Shown here: positions 33,240 to 41,770 of the stretch, piece after piece
Layout: each line of letters starts with the position of its first letter
How positions within the stretch are numbered: position 1 is the first letter of the stretch
From: Erythrobacter neustonensis
GTDB taxonomy: Bacteria > Pseudomonadota > Alphaproteobacteria > Sphingomonadales > Sphingomonadaceae
Reading direction: 5' to 3'
Length of the DNA stretch: 64,000 bases
Assembly: GCF_001663175.1 (NCBI RefSeq)
Contig: NZ_CP016033.1
Span: 1,054,001-1,118,000, forward strand
Made by a program: the position numbers and the translations under genes
The notes under the pieces: model-generated
The model's input: the letters and a program-made list of their open reading frames with translations, nothing else
Database searches by the model: none
Told to the model about the DNA's origin: nothing

Positions 33240-35684
33240 ATGATGATCCGCAACAGGCTTCTTGCCGGCGCTGCCGTGTCGGCCTTCTCGCTTGCACTGG
33301 CCAGCCCCGCGCTGGCGAACGACCCTGCCCAGACGCCCGCGGTCACCGCACAGGCCGGCGGCGCGATCGCGCAGACCGCAGAGGGCGATGACGGCGAAAT
33401 CCAGTCGGCGAAGGAAATCGTGGTGCAGGGCGGCATCGGGTTCCGCAACCGCTCGGACAATGCCGAGCCCGTGCTGGTCTATGACGAGGAATATTTCCAG
33501 CGCTTCGAACCGCTGACCGCGGGCGATGCCTTGAAGCGCGTGCCGGGCGTCACCTTCCTGTCCGACGTGATCGAAAGCGACGGCGCGCGGCTGCGCGGGC
33601 TCGATCCGGGTTACACGCAGGTGCTGATCAACGGCGAGCGCGTGCCCGGCGGGCAGGCCGACCGTTCGTTCTTCCTCGACCGCATCCCGGCCGAACTGAT
33701 CGAACAGGTCGAGATCGTGCGCTCCTCCTCCGCGCGGCGCACCGGGGACGCGGTGGCCGGATCGCTCAACATCAAGCTGCGCGATGGCTACACCTTCGAT
33801 GGCGGATACTTGCGCGCAGGCGGGCTGTTCTTCGACGATGGCGAGGTGAAGCCTTCGGGCGGGTTCTATTATGGCGGCGCGCTGGCAGGCGGGCGGGTGC
33901 TGCTGGGTGCGAACGTGCAGGGGCGTTACAACCCCAAGCGCAAATCCAGCCTGCGCTATGGCGACAGCCCGGAGAACAACCCCGATTTCGCGACGGATGA
34001 TTTCGACAACCGCGAAGACCAGACCGATACCCGCGACGGCACCGATTATGCCTTCAATGCCAGCTGGGGGATCGAAAGCGAGACGACCACCTTCGAACTG
34101 CTCGGCAATGTCGTGCGGACTGAACGGACCGAGACCGAGCGGTCGTTCGAATACAACGATCCCTCAGCGATCAACGGCCCGGTGCGCGCGGTGCCGGCGG
34201 GCAACCTTCTGACCGACAATGCCAACGTCAACGATATCACCACGAAAAGCTGGGCGATTATCGGCAAGCTCGACCATGACTGGGGCTTTGGCGAGACGAA
34301 GCTTCGCGCGGGTTTCTCGCGCTTCGACGACCGCCAGGACGAGTTCGAATACGAGGTCGATTTCGACCGCAGCGCGCCGCGCTTCACCGGCGACCTGACG
34401 CTGCGCGACACCGCCGACAAGGAGGTTTTCGTCAATCTCGAACAGGGCTTTGCGCTGGGCGACGATCTGACGCTGGCGGTGGGCGGGTTTGCGCAAGACA
34501 AGGACCGCCGGTTCGATCTTCAGGAGGTGCGCAGCCGCTTCAACCTGACCGCCGCCGATCGGCAGGGCTATGACCAGTTCGCGCGCAATCCGGGCGAATT
34601 CGCGCCGGATCCCTTCCCCGCGCTGGGCGTGACCGCATCGAACACCATCGCCGAGGATCGCCGCGATCTTTACGCGCTGATCGAGGGGACCAGCGGCGCG
34701 CTGACCTTCGAGGCCGGGGTGCGCTGGGAAAACACCGATGTCACCGTCACCGATCTGACGCCCGGGGGGCTGGGCACCTTCCGCAATGATTACGACGTGT
34801 TGCTGCCCTCGGCATCGTTCAAGCTCGACCTTGGCGCTGGCCGGATCACGGCATCGGCCGCACGCACGCTGCGCCGCCCGAACTTCGATTTCATCACGCC
34901 CGGCCTGCTTCCAGCGGAGTTGGGGGACAATGATTTCCGCGGTAATCCGCTGCTGCTGCCCGAAACCGCTTGGGGCGGCGATCTGGGGTACGAACACAAG
35001 ATCGGCAAGACCGGCATCATCGGGGTCAACGTCTTCTACCGCGATATCGGCAATCTCACCGAACTGGCGACCGAACTCGATGCCAATGGCGTTCCCAGCC
35101 GCGGCTCGGAGGACAGGCCGCCCACGCTGGATGCCAATGGCAACCCCATTCCCGGCACCGGATCGCGCACCTTCATCTACACCCCGCGCAACACCGGCAG
35201 CGGCGAGGTTTACGGGATCGAATTCGACGCCTCGTTCAGCCTCGCGTTCATCGGCCTGCCCGATACCGGCGTGTTCGGAAACCTCGCGCTGCTCGACAGC
35301 ACCATCACCGATGAATTCGGGGAGCGGCGGTTCAACGACCAGTCCAAATATGTCTACAATTTCGGCGCGATCCAGAACCTGCCCGATTTCGGCGCGGCCT
35401 TTGGCGCGACCTACCGCAAGCAGGGCGCAGCCTATGGCCGCGTGGTGGGCGAGGAAGTGACCACGCGCTATGGCGCGGATCTCGAAATCTTCGTCGAGAA
35501 ACGCTTCGGCGACAGCTTCACGATCCGCGCGGTGGGATCGAACCTGCTCGACGGGACCAAGGACGAGGACTTCAACAAGTTCGCCACCACCGGCGACCAG
35601 ATCGCCCGCGACTTCGACGAATACGAGTTGGAGAGCGAACGCGCCGGCCCGGTGTTCCAGGTGGTGGCGCGTTACGCGTTCTGA
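33240..35684 (+). CDS. TonB-dependent outer-membrane receptor
   Basis: An 814-residue ligand-gated outer-membrane channel. A signal peptide (residues 1-26, ending ALASPALAN) is followed by a Gln/Ala-rich linker and a TonB box-like KEIVVQG. The plug domain has DALKRVPGVTFLSDVIESDGARLRGLDPGYTQVLINGERVPG and IPAELIEQVEIVRSSSARRTGDAVAGSLNIKL. A 22-stranded barrel follows, ending in VVARYAF (C-terminal Phe). It resembles FepA/IroN-like and related sphingomonad receptors; the substrate is not readable. The upstream Pho-like array suggests induction by phosphate starvation. Hairpin 35694-35720 follows. Confidence 0.93.
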   Translation: MMIRNRLLAGAAVSAFSLALASPALANDPAQTPAVTAQAGGAIAQTAEGDDGEIQSAKEIVVQGGIGFRNRSDNAEPVLVYDEEYFQRFEPLTAGDALKRVPGVTFLSDVIESDGARLRGLDPGYTQVLINGERVPGGQADRSFFLDRIPAELIEQVEIVRSSSARRTGDAVAGSLNIKLRDGYTFDGGYLRAGGLFFDDGEVKPSGGFYYGGALAGGRVLLGANVQGRYNPKRKSSLRYGDSPENNPDFATDDFDNREDQTDTRDGTDYAFNASWGIESETTTFELLGNVVRTERTETERSFEYNDPSAINGPVRAVPAGNLLTDNANVNDITTKSWAIIGKLDHDWGFGETKLRAGFSRFDDRQDEFEYEVDFDRSAPRFTGDLTLRDTADKEVFVNLEQGFALGDDLTLAVGGFAQDKDRRFDLQEVRSRFNLTAADRQGYDQFARNPGEFAPDPFPALGVTASNTIAEDRRDLYALIEGTSGALTFEAGVRWENTDVTVTDLTPGGLGTFRNDYDVLLPSASFKLDLGAGRITASAARTLRRPNFDFITPGLLPAELGDNDFRGNPLLLPETAWGGDLGYEHKIGKTGIIGVNVFYRDIGNLTELATELDANGVPSRGSEDRPPTLDANGNPIPGTGSRTFIYTPRNTGSGEVYGIEFDASFSLAFIGLPDTGVFGNLALLDSTITDEFGERRFNDQSKYVYNFGAIQNLPDFGAAFGATYRKQGAAYGRVVGEEVTTRYGADLEIFVEKRFGDSFTIRAVGSNLLDGTKDEDFNKFATTGDQIARDFDEYELESERAGPVFQVVARYAF

Positions 35685-35693
35685 TGAAGGCGG

Positions 35694-35720
35694 GGGCTGC
35701 CGGAGCGGTTCCGGCGGCCC
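35694..35720 (+). terminator. hairpin terminator between converging genes
   Basis: GGGCTGCCGG (35694-35703) pairs with CCGGCGGCCC (35711-35720) with one G-T pair and a 7-base loop, followed by TTT. It is placed between the TonB receptor stop and the RNase T2 stop, so it can serve both directions. Confidence 0.65.
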
Positions 35721-35721
35721 T

Positions 35722-36450
35722 TTACAAGCCGCGCCAGATCCTCGCCGGCGCGCTGCCTTGTGCGCCGCGGCGGCCCGCCGGGCAGGGGGCGGGGCGGAAG
35801 CGCTTGGAATAGCACAGGCGGATTTCCTCGAGCCAGCCGCGCGGGTTCAATTCGACTGCCACCGCGCTTTCGGGCCAGTCGGGGTTGGCATCGGCAAAGC
35901 TTGCCCGGATGCGGCCTGCGGTGAGGCCCTCCTCGCGGCTGATGCGGTCGTAATCGGGCAGGCGCAGCCCGCCTTCGAGGATCGCGATCACTTTCAGATA
36001 GCTTTGCGGGCGGCTGACCATGCAGCTGCCGTGCTTGGCCCATTGCCGCGCGACCAGCCGCGCCGAGGGCATCCGGCACATCGCGCCGCGCACTTCGGCG
36101 GGGGTGAGCGCGCGCCGCGCCGTGCACCACTGCGGCCAGCCCTTCGCGCTTTCGGGCCAGAGCCCGTGGACGACGAGGCCGAAGCTGCCATTGCCGCCGC
36201 CGCATTGCACCGCGTGCGCGGGATCGGACTTGCGCGTGCGGCAGAATTCCGGGCTCCAGCTCAAGGCGAGGGTGTAGCCGGTGATCGCAGCATTCCGGCG
36301 GGGGCCGTCGGGGGTGACCGTGGGAACGCGCGAGATTTGCGGCACGCGGCATTGATAGGCCTGCGCATGGGCCGCAGCGGGAAGCGCCAGCGCGAGCGCG
36401 GCAAGAAGGCTAGCGAAGCGGCGCAGGGTTCGCCTCCGCTCTCTGCGCAA
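35722..36450 (-). CDS. exported ribonuclease T2
   Basis: Endoribonuclease that cleaves RNA in the periplasm. The product has the two catalytic blocks: CAS1 as HGLWPES (histidine 95) and CAS2 as QWAKHGSC (histidine 140), with paired cysteines for disulfides. A signal peptide FASLLAALALALPAAAHA precedes the mature part. The first in-frame usual start is TTG at 36450, with no good ribosome site. A CTG at 36426 has GGAGG six bases upstream and would give a cleaner signal peptide. The 5' end overlaps the 3' end of the upstream membrane protein gene by 41 bases (or 17 with CTG). Confidence 0.9.
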   Translation of the reverse strand: MRRERRRTLRRFASLLAALALALPAAAHAQAYQCRVPQISRVPTVTPDGPRRNAAITGYTLALSWSPEFCRTRKSDPAHAVQCGGGNGSFGLVVHGLWPESAKGWPQWCTARRALTPAEVRGAMCRMPSARLVARQWAKHGSCMVSRPQSYLKVIAILEGGLRLPDYDRISREEGLTAGRIRASFADANPDWPESAVAVELNPRGWLEEIRLCYSKRFRPAPCPAGRRGAQGSAPARIWRGL

Positions 36451-36835
36451 ACCAGCGGCTGCTCGCAGGGGTGAACAACAGCGCGACCGCGATCAGGCCG
36501 AGCAGCATCGCCGCCCAATCAATCATGCCTCCCCCCCCGGTTGCCAGCAGGTTGGCCAGTTTGACCAGCGCCATCACCGTCACCATCCAACGCGCAAAAC
36601 GCACCCCCGAAAGCCACACCATCGCCACCGGGATCAGCGCAATCGACAGCCACATGCTCTGCCACACGATCACCGCATCTTCCGACCACGGGACCGCGGG
36701 GAGGGACGCTTCGAGCGCCGTCTGCCGCGCGGCCAGATCGGTGATGCCGTGGGCGAATGTCAGCAGCGCCCCGGCGAAAAACAGCACCGCAAAGCCCGTG
36801 ATGCTGCCCGGCCGTCGCCGCGCGAGCGGGATCAT
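36410..36835 (-). CDS. four-helix inner-membrane protein
   Basis: Unrecognised 141-residue protein with four hydrophobic segments: GFAVLFFAGALLTFAHG, VIVWQSMWLSIALIPVAMVWL, WMVTVMALVKLANLLAT and WAAMLLGLIAVALLF. The N-terminus is basic. Its ATG overlaps the nadC stop (ATGA) and its 3' end overlaps the RNase T2 gene, so nadC, this gene and RNase T2 form one transcript. The layout (4 TM, tryptophan-rich interfaces) gives no clear function. Confidence 0.75.
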   Translation of the reverse strand: MIPLARRRPGSITGFAVLFFAGALLTFAHGITDLAARQTALEASLPAVPWSEDAVIVWQSMWLSIALIPVAMVWLSGVRFARWMVTVMALVKLANLLATGGGGMIDWAAMLLGLIAVALLFTPASSRWFAQRAEANPAPLR

Positions 36836-37707
36836 AGCGGCTTGAAATCCAGCCCGATATCGGCTGCCGGCGCGCTTTGCGTGATGCGCCCGACCGAGAT
36901 GTAATCGACCCCGCTCGCGGCCTTTTCGGCGATCGTCCAGATATTGACCCCGCCGCTCGCCTCGGTCGGCACGCGGCCCGCGACCAGCTTCACCGCCTCG
37001 GCCAGCGTGGCGGCGTCCATGTTGTCGAGCAGCAGGTGATGCGCGCCGGCGGCGAGCGCGGGCTCGATCTGGTCGAGACTGTCGACTTCGCAGATAATCC
37101 GTTCAACGCCCCCCTCGCGCGCGCGGCGCACCGCCTCGCCGACGCTGCCGGCAACCGCGACATGGTTGTCCTTGATCATTGCCGCATCCCACAGCCCCAT
37201 GCGGTGGTTTTGCGCGCCGCCCTGACGGGTCGCGTATTTTTCGAGGAACCGGAGGCCGGGGATGGTCTTGCGCGTGTCGAGCAGTGTGCAGGCGGGATTG
37301 CCGCCGGGCCCGCGCATCGCGGTGACATAGTCCTGCGTCTTGGTGGCGATGCCCGAGAGGTGCTGGACGATGTTCAATGCGCTGCGCTCGGCAGTCAGCA
37401 GCGCGCGCGCGGTGCCTTCGATCCGCATCAGATCGGTGCCGGGGGCAACCTTGTCGCCGTCGCGCACCAGCGTTTCGATGCGGCAATCGGGGTCGAGATG
37501 GCGGAAGAACGCCTCGGCGAGCGGCAGGCCCGCGACCACGATCCCGTCGCGGCTGTCCATGACGCCGGTAAAGCGCGCGTCCGCAGGGATCACGCTTTCG
37601 GACGTCACATCGCGCCCGCCGCCAGCCAGCCCTTCGCCGAGGTCTTCGGCGAGCGTTTCGCGGATGAATTTGGGAAGATCGAAGCCGGGGAGCGTGAACG
37701 GGGTCAT
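36832..37707 (-). CDS. nadC: nicotinate-nucleotide pyrophosphorylase (carboxylating)
   Basis: Makes nicotinic acid mononucleotide from quinolinate and PRPP in NAD synthesis. The 291-residue enzyme has the family marks: FIRETLAEDLGEG near the N-terminus, the SALNIVQHLSGIAT helix, TLLDTRKTIPGLRFLEKYATRQGGAQNHRMGL split across the active site, MIKDNHV, and DNMDAATLAEAV. It is the first gene of the operon running to RNase T2. The gap to the response-regulator gene upstream holds a hairpin repeat. Confidence 0.97.
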   Translation of the reverse strand: MTPFTLPGFDLPKFIRETLAEDLGEGLAGGGRDVTSESVIPADARFTGVMDSRDGIVVAGLPLAEAFFRHLDPDCRIETLVRDGDKVAPGTDLMRIEGTARALLTAERSALNIVQHLSGIATKTQDYVTAMRGPGGNPACTLLDTRKTIPGLRFLEKYATRQGGAQNHRMGLWDAAMIKDNHVAVAGSVGEAVRRAREGGVERIICEVDSLDQIEPALAAGAHHLLLDNMDAATLAEAVKLVAGRVPTEASGGVNIWTIAEKAASGVDYISVGRITQSAPAADIGLDFKPL

Positions 37708-37862
37708 GGGTTCACCCTAGCCGTTTGCAACGAGCCTCGTCGAGGGGAGACACGCGATGCCATGACAATGTCTGCCGGCAACGGGTCAGCCATATCGGAC
37801 CCGCCAGGGTCCGCAAGGCCGAACGGCCGCCCGCAGGCGCCCGTAGCGAAGCGAAGGAACAG

Positions 37863-37903
37863 CGCCGAGGACGAGCCCGCGGAGGCGGGCTCGCCATCAA
37901 AAA
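37863..37903 (-). repeat. dispersed hairpin repeat, copy C
   Basis: Read on the minus strand: GTTTTTGATG, the hairpin GCGAGCCCGC-CTCC-GCGGGCTCG, then TCCTCGGCG. It begins two bases after the LytTR gene stop in the same orientation, matching the layout of copies A and B. The rest of the gap to nadC is GC-rich with no gene. Confidence 0.6.
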
Positions 37904-37905
37904 CA

Positions 37906-38712
37906 TCAATGCACGAAGCGCGCCACCACATCGCGGTAGGAGCGCGAAACCTTCACTTCCGCGCCGCTGTCGAGCACGAGGAAGCATTCGCCGTTGGTGT
38001 GGGGCTTGACCTGCCGGACGAGGTCGAGGTTGACGATCGTCGAGCGATGGACGCGCTGGAACTTGCGCGGGTCCAAGCGGCGCTCCAGGTCCTTCATCGT
38101 CTCGCGCAGCACCAGCGAATTGTCGCCGGTGGAGATGATCATGTAATCGCCCGCGGCCTCGATATGCTCGATCGTGTCGACTTCGACACGGAAGATCTGG
38201 CCGCGGTCCTTGACGTTGATCAGCTTTTCGAAACGGTCCGCGCTTTCGGCGGCAGGCGCTGCGGTCTCGACGAAATCGGCCGCACGGTCGGGCGCGATTT
38301 CCGAGAGCACTTCGAGCAACTGGCCCGCGTCCTCGGACGATTTCTTTTCCGCAAGGCGCTGGCGCACGCGTTCGATGGTGTCGGCGAGCTTCTGCTCGTC
38401 GACCGGCTTCATCAGGTAATTGACCGCATTGGCCTCGAACGCGCGGATCGCGTGTTCCTCGTAGGCGGTGACGAAGACGAACAGCGGCGGCTCGATCTCC
38501 ATCACGCCCTTCACCACCGAAAAGCCGTCGAAACCGGGCATCTGGATGTCGAGGAAGACGAGATCGGGCTTCTCGGTCTTGATCTTGCGGATCGCCTCGC
38601 GCCCGTTGGCGCAGGTGTCGATGATCTCGACGTCCTCGAACGCCTGAAGGCGCAGTTGCAGGCCCTGGATGGCGAGCTTTTCGTCGTCGACGAGGATGGT
38701 TCTGATGGTCAT
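37906..38712 (-). CDS. LytTR-family response regulator
   Basis: Two-component transcription regulator. The 268-residue product has a receiver domain (VDDEKLAIQGLQLRL, phospho-acceptor Asp55 in FLDIQMPGFDGF, VTAYEEHAIRAFEANAVNYLMKPV). A linker follows, then a LytTR DNA-binding domain at about 165-265 (FRVEVDTIEHIEAAGDYMIIST, ETMKDLERRLDPRKFQRVHRSTIVNLD). Its ATG overlaps the stop of the histidine kinase gene (ATGA), so the two are co-translated. Targets are unknown. Confidence 0.95.
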   Translation of the reverse strand: MTIRTILVDDEKLAIQGLQLRLQAFEDVEIIDTCANGREAIRKIKTEKPDLVFLDIQMPGFDGFSVVKGVMEIEPPLFVFVTAYEEHAIRAFEANAVNYLMKPVDEQKLADTIERVRQRLAEKKSSEDAGQLLEVLSEIAPDRAADFVETAAPAAESADRFEKLINVKDRGQIFRVEVDTIEHIEAAGDYMIISTGDNSLVLRETMKDLERRLDPRKFQRVHRSTIVNLDLVRQVKPHTNGECFLVLDSGAEVKVSRSYRDVVARFVH

Positions 38713-39911
38713 GCGGGGGTTCCGATGGTTTGTGGCGCAGGGGACAGGGGTGCGACATGGCCGGGTGTTGCAGGGGCCTTGCGGGCGAGTGCAACAGGCT
38801 CGGGTGCGTCGGCCCGGGTGAAGGGGATTTCGATCATCACGGTAAAGCCGCCCCCAGCTTCCGAACGGGTTTCAAACAGGTGTGTATCGCCGTAGGCCTG
38901 TGCAAGCCGGTTGCGGATATTGGCAAGACCGACGCCGGTCGAAACGGGGCGGGCCGGTGCAGACATGCTGCCGGTGCCGGGCGCGCCGTCGTCCGCGCCC
39001 GGCCCGGTATCCGCCACCGTCAGCCGCAACCGCCCGCCGACCACGCGCGCGGTGAGCGCGATTTCGGCGCCTTCTTCCTGTGTGCTGACGGCATATTTGA
39101 TCGCGTTCTCGACCAGCGGCTGGAGCAGCATCGCGGGCAATTGCGCGTGCATCGCGTCGTCTTCGATTTCGAACCGGGTGCGCAGCCGTTCCTCGAACCG
39201 CATGCGCTCGATATCGAGATAAAGCTGCAAGGTCTCCACCTCCTGCGCAAGGCTGACCTGGCTGCCGGGTTCGGCGATCAGCGTGTGGCGCAGGAACCCC
39301 GACAGACGGGTCAGCATCGCATTGGCAGGCTCGGTCTGTTTCAGCAGCACCAGCGTGCTGATCGAATTGAGCGTATTGAACAGGAAATGCGGGTTCAGCT
39401 GATAGCGCAGCATGGCGAGCTGCGCGGCGGTGGCCTGCGCTTCCAGTCGTTCGAGCCGGTCGGCCTGCTGTTCGACCGTCAGGAAGAAGTTGATCGCGTA
39501 ATAAAGCGCGCTCCACCCGCCGAGCAGCGTCAGCGGGAGATAGAGAAGCCCGATCAGCCGCTGCGCAAAGGTCACATCGCGCATGCCCGCGTAATAGACG
39601 CCCTGCACCCAGGCATCGATCGAGGCGTGGAGGAGGACCGCGAAGAACAAGACCACCGCGGTCAGGCCCCAGGTCACCAGCGGCATCTGGTGAATCAGCC
39701 GGCGATAGATCACCGACAGAATCAGGCTGATCGAAAAGCCGGTGATCGTGGTGACGAGGATCAGCGCAAGGATATCGAGCGGCTGCTGGTTGGCGAGCGC
39801 GGAGACCGCGCGCAGCAGGAACGCCGCGCCCCAGCCTGCCAGCTGGAGGTTCCAGAACGCCCGGTTCTTGCTGGCGAAGAACGGCGCCGCCTGGATCTGA
39901 AGCACTGCCAT
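38709..39911 (-). CDS. LytS-type sensor histidine kinase
   Basis: The 400-residue partner of the LytTR regulator. The N-terminal half has four to five transmembrane segments (residues 20-145). The catalytic part starts at about 160 with the LytS/HisKA-type motif RYQLNPHFLFNTLNSIS, in which His175 is the likely phosphorylated residue, and the ATP-binding domain has LQPLVENAIKYAV and DTGPGADDGA. No separate sensor domain is seen outside the membrane, so a membrane or small-molecule signal is possible. The kinase and regulator are in one operon. Confidence 0.93.
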   Translation of the reverse strand: MAVLQIQAAPFFASKNRAFWNLQLAGWGAAFLLRAVSALANQQPLDILALILVTTITGFSISLILSVIYRRLIHQMPLVTWGLTAVVLFFAVLLHASIDAWVQGVYYAGMRDVTFAQRLIGLLYLPLTLLGGWSALYYAINFFLTVEQQADRLERLEAQATAAQLAMLRYQLNPHFLFNTLNSISTLVLLKQTEPANAMLTRLSGFLRHTLIAEPGSQVSLAQEVETLQLYLDIERMRFEERLRTRFEIEDDAMHAQLPAMLLQPLVENAIKYAVSTQEEGAEIALTARVVGGRLRLTVADTGPGADDGAPGTGSMSAPARPVSTGVGLANIRNRLAQAYGDTHLFETRSEAGGGFTVMIEIPFTRADAPEPVALARKAPATPGHVAPLSPAPQTIGTPA

Positions 39912-40020
39912 AGGCCGACGGGTCTAACTCATTTCGTCGCAAACGGCACGATGAATCGAGCATGCCGGCGCGGGGCAGCCACGGCCTGACGCAAGCGGGA
40001 CGTCGGAAATCGCCGAAAGA

Positions 40021-41010
40021 TCAATCCGCGATGCTGATTTCGCGGCGGAAATGCACGGCCCAGTCGGCCTTCCCCGTAGCGGCCAGCAGCGCGGCCACTG
40101 CGGGCAGTTCGCGCTCCATATGCTGTGCGCGCTCGTCCCAGCCTTCGTGCTTGCGGCGCATCCGCAGCCCCGCATCGTGGCGCGCGCCCCAGCGGCGCAT
40201 GAAGCGCGGCCCGGCGGCCGGATCATGGCCCGCATTGGCCAGCAGCCACGGCACCAGCCGGTCGGCCTCGCGCTCGATCCGGCGGACATTGCGGTCGCTG
40301 CGTCCGTGGCGGTCGAGCCAGGCGTCGTGGCCCAGCACGTTATGCGCCAATTCGTGCGCGACCAGCGCGGCAAAAATCTCGTCTTCGGGATAGGCGAAGG
40401 CGGGAAAGCCCACTCCGATCACCACCCTCGCGCCGTCCGCCACCGCCTTGTCGCCGTCGCCCATCAGTTCGAACCGGCTGGCGCAGACCTCGACCGGGGC
40501 CACCCGCGCGGTTTCGCCATCGGCAAAGACGACCGCGATCCCGCCATGTTCGGTCAGCATCGCTTCGATATGGTTGTGCAGCCGCGCGAGCCGCTGCCAC
40601 TCGAACTGCGGCGCGGCGGCAAGGCTGTTGGGGTCGAGCGGGCCGAGCGCGGCGATCTCGCGGTTGCGGGTGAAGGCCCCGGAAGCAGCGGCAGGCGATC
40701 CGCGCGCGGCGGTCTGCACCGCGATCTCGCGCCTCAGCCCCAGCGCGGTGCGCGCAATTGCGGGCACGCCGTAACTCGCCATGTCCTGCAATTGCAGCCC
40801 GATGGCCTGCACCACCACCGGGCAGAACGGCGCATTGGCGCGCGCCAGCCGCCAGCCGGCGTCCTGCAGGCGCTGGTCGGCATCCTGATAGCGCGCGATC
40901 GCCGCGCGTTCGGCCGCATAATCGACCGGTGCGCGCGGCGCGGACTGGGCCAGCCCCGGGATTGCCAGCAGCCCGGCGAGCAAGCCTGCGCCGCGCAGCG
41001 CGCGGCTCAA
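40021..41010 (-). CDS. exported M48-like metalloprotease
   Basis: A 329-residue protein starting at a TTG that overlaps the dsbA-like gene stop (TTGA). A signal peptide (AGLLAGLLAIPGLAQSA) indicates export. The zinc-binding motif HELAH is at residues 219-223 and the third ligand candidate is Glu in EREADRLVPWLLANAG. The C-terminal part has RFMRRWG and several His/Trp residues. The family is close to M48-like peptidases of alphaproteobacteria. It lies directly after the DsbA gene and is probably part of an envelope maintenance group. Confidence 0.8.
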   Translation of the reverse strand: MSRALRGAGLLAGLLAIPGLAQSAPRAPVDYAAERAAIARYQDADQRLQDAGWRLARANAPFCPVVVQAIGLQLQDMASYGVPAIARTALGLRREIAVQTAARGSPAAASGAFTRNREIAALGPLDPNSLAAAPQFEWQRLARLHNHIEAMLTEHGGIAVVFADGETARVAPVEVCASRFELMGDGDKAVADGARVVIGVGFPAFAYPEDEIFAALVAHELAHNVLGHDAWLDRHGRSDRNVRRIEREADRLVPWLLANAGHDPAAGPRFMRRWGARHDAGLRMRRKHEGWDERAQHMERELPAVAALLAATGKADWAVHFRREISIAD

Positions 41011-41720
41011 GCGACCGGTTCGGCCGCCGCGAGCGCCGCCTTCAGCTTCTCATACCCCACCGCGCCGCCAAAGGGCCGCTTGCCTGCCACCCAGGCGGGC
41101 GTGCCGGTAAAGCCCAGCGCGCGTGCCAGTTCGAGATTGCGCGCGATCTCGGTCGATACCGCATCGGACGCCGCATCGCGTGCGGCGCGGTCCATGTCGA
41201 GCCCGGCGGCGCGCGCCGCGGCGGTCACATCGCCGCTCTGGAACATCGCATCGTGGAACGCGCGGTATTTGCCCTGCATCCCCGCCGCGAGCGCCATGCG
41301 CGAGGCGGTGTCGGAGCCTTCGAAGATCGGCCATTCGCGGATCACGACCTTCAGATCGGGGTTTTCGGCGATCAACCGGTTCACGTCCTTGAGGCTCGCC
41401 TCGCAATAGGGGCAATTGTAATCGGTAAATTCGACCAGCACTGTCTTGCCCTGCGGATTGCCGAGCACCACGCCGGGGAAGGGGGCGAACACCTCGCCCC
41501 CCATCTGCGCCAGCCTGCTGACGGCCTCCTGTTCCTCGTAGGCTTGCGCCATCTGCGGCAGCAAGTCGGGGTTACCCAGCAGGAAGCTGCGCGTGCGGTT
41601 GTCGGCGAGGCCCGAATAGCTCCACAGCGCCGCGCCCAGAAAGCCGAAGGCAAGCGCCAGCAGCGCGGTCAGCAGCGTGTGCCGCAGGGTTGCGGGCGGG
41701 GCGGGGGTGTCGCTGGGCAT
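41007..41720 (-). CDS. DsbA-family thiol-disulfide oxidoreductase
   Basis: A 237-residue membrane-anchored thioredoxin-fold protein (signal anchor at 17-35). The active site CPYC is at residues 103-106 in FTDYNCPYCEAS. It also has the conserved cis-Pro region FTGTPAWVAGKRPFGG. It matches the DsbA/'thiol:disulfide interchange' group used for periplasmic disulfide formation. The stop overlaps the start of the M48-like gene. The BepA-like protease gene lies upstream on the same strand. Confidence 0.92.
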   Translation of the reverse strand: MPSDTPAPPATLRHTLLTALLALAFGFLGAALWSYSGLADNRTRSFLLGNPDLLPQMAQAYEEQEAVSRLAQMGGEVFAPFPGVVLGNPQGKTVLVEFTDYNCPYCEASLKDVNRLIAENPDLKVVIREWPIFEGSDTASRMALAAGMQGKYRAFHDAMFQSGDVTAAARAAGLDMDRAARDAASDAVSTEIARNLELARALGFTGTPAWVAGKRPFGGAVGYEKLKAALAAAEPVA

Positions 41721-41770
41721 GGGGCAATCGTTCCTGTCTCGGCGCTTCTAGCGTGGCGGGGCCATGCCGC

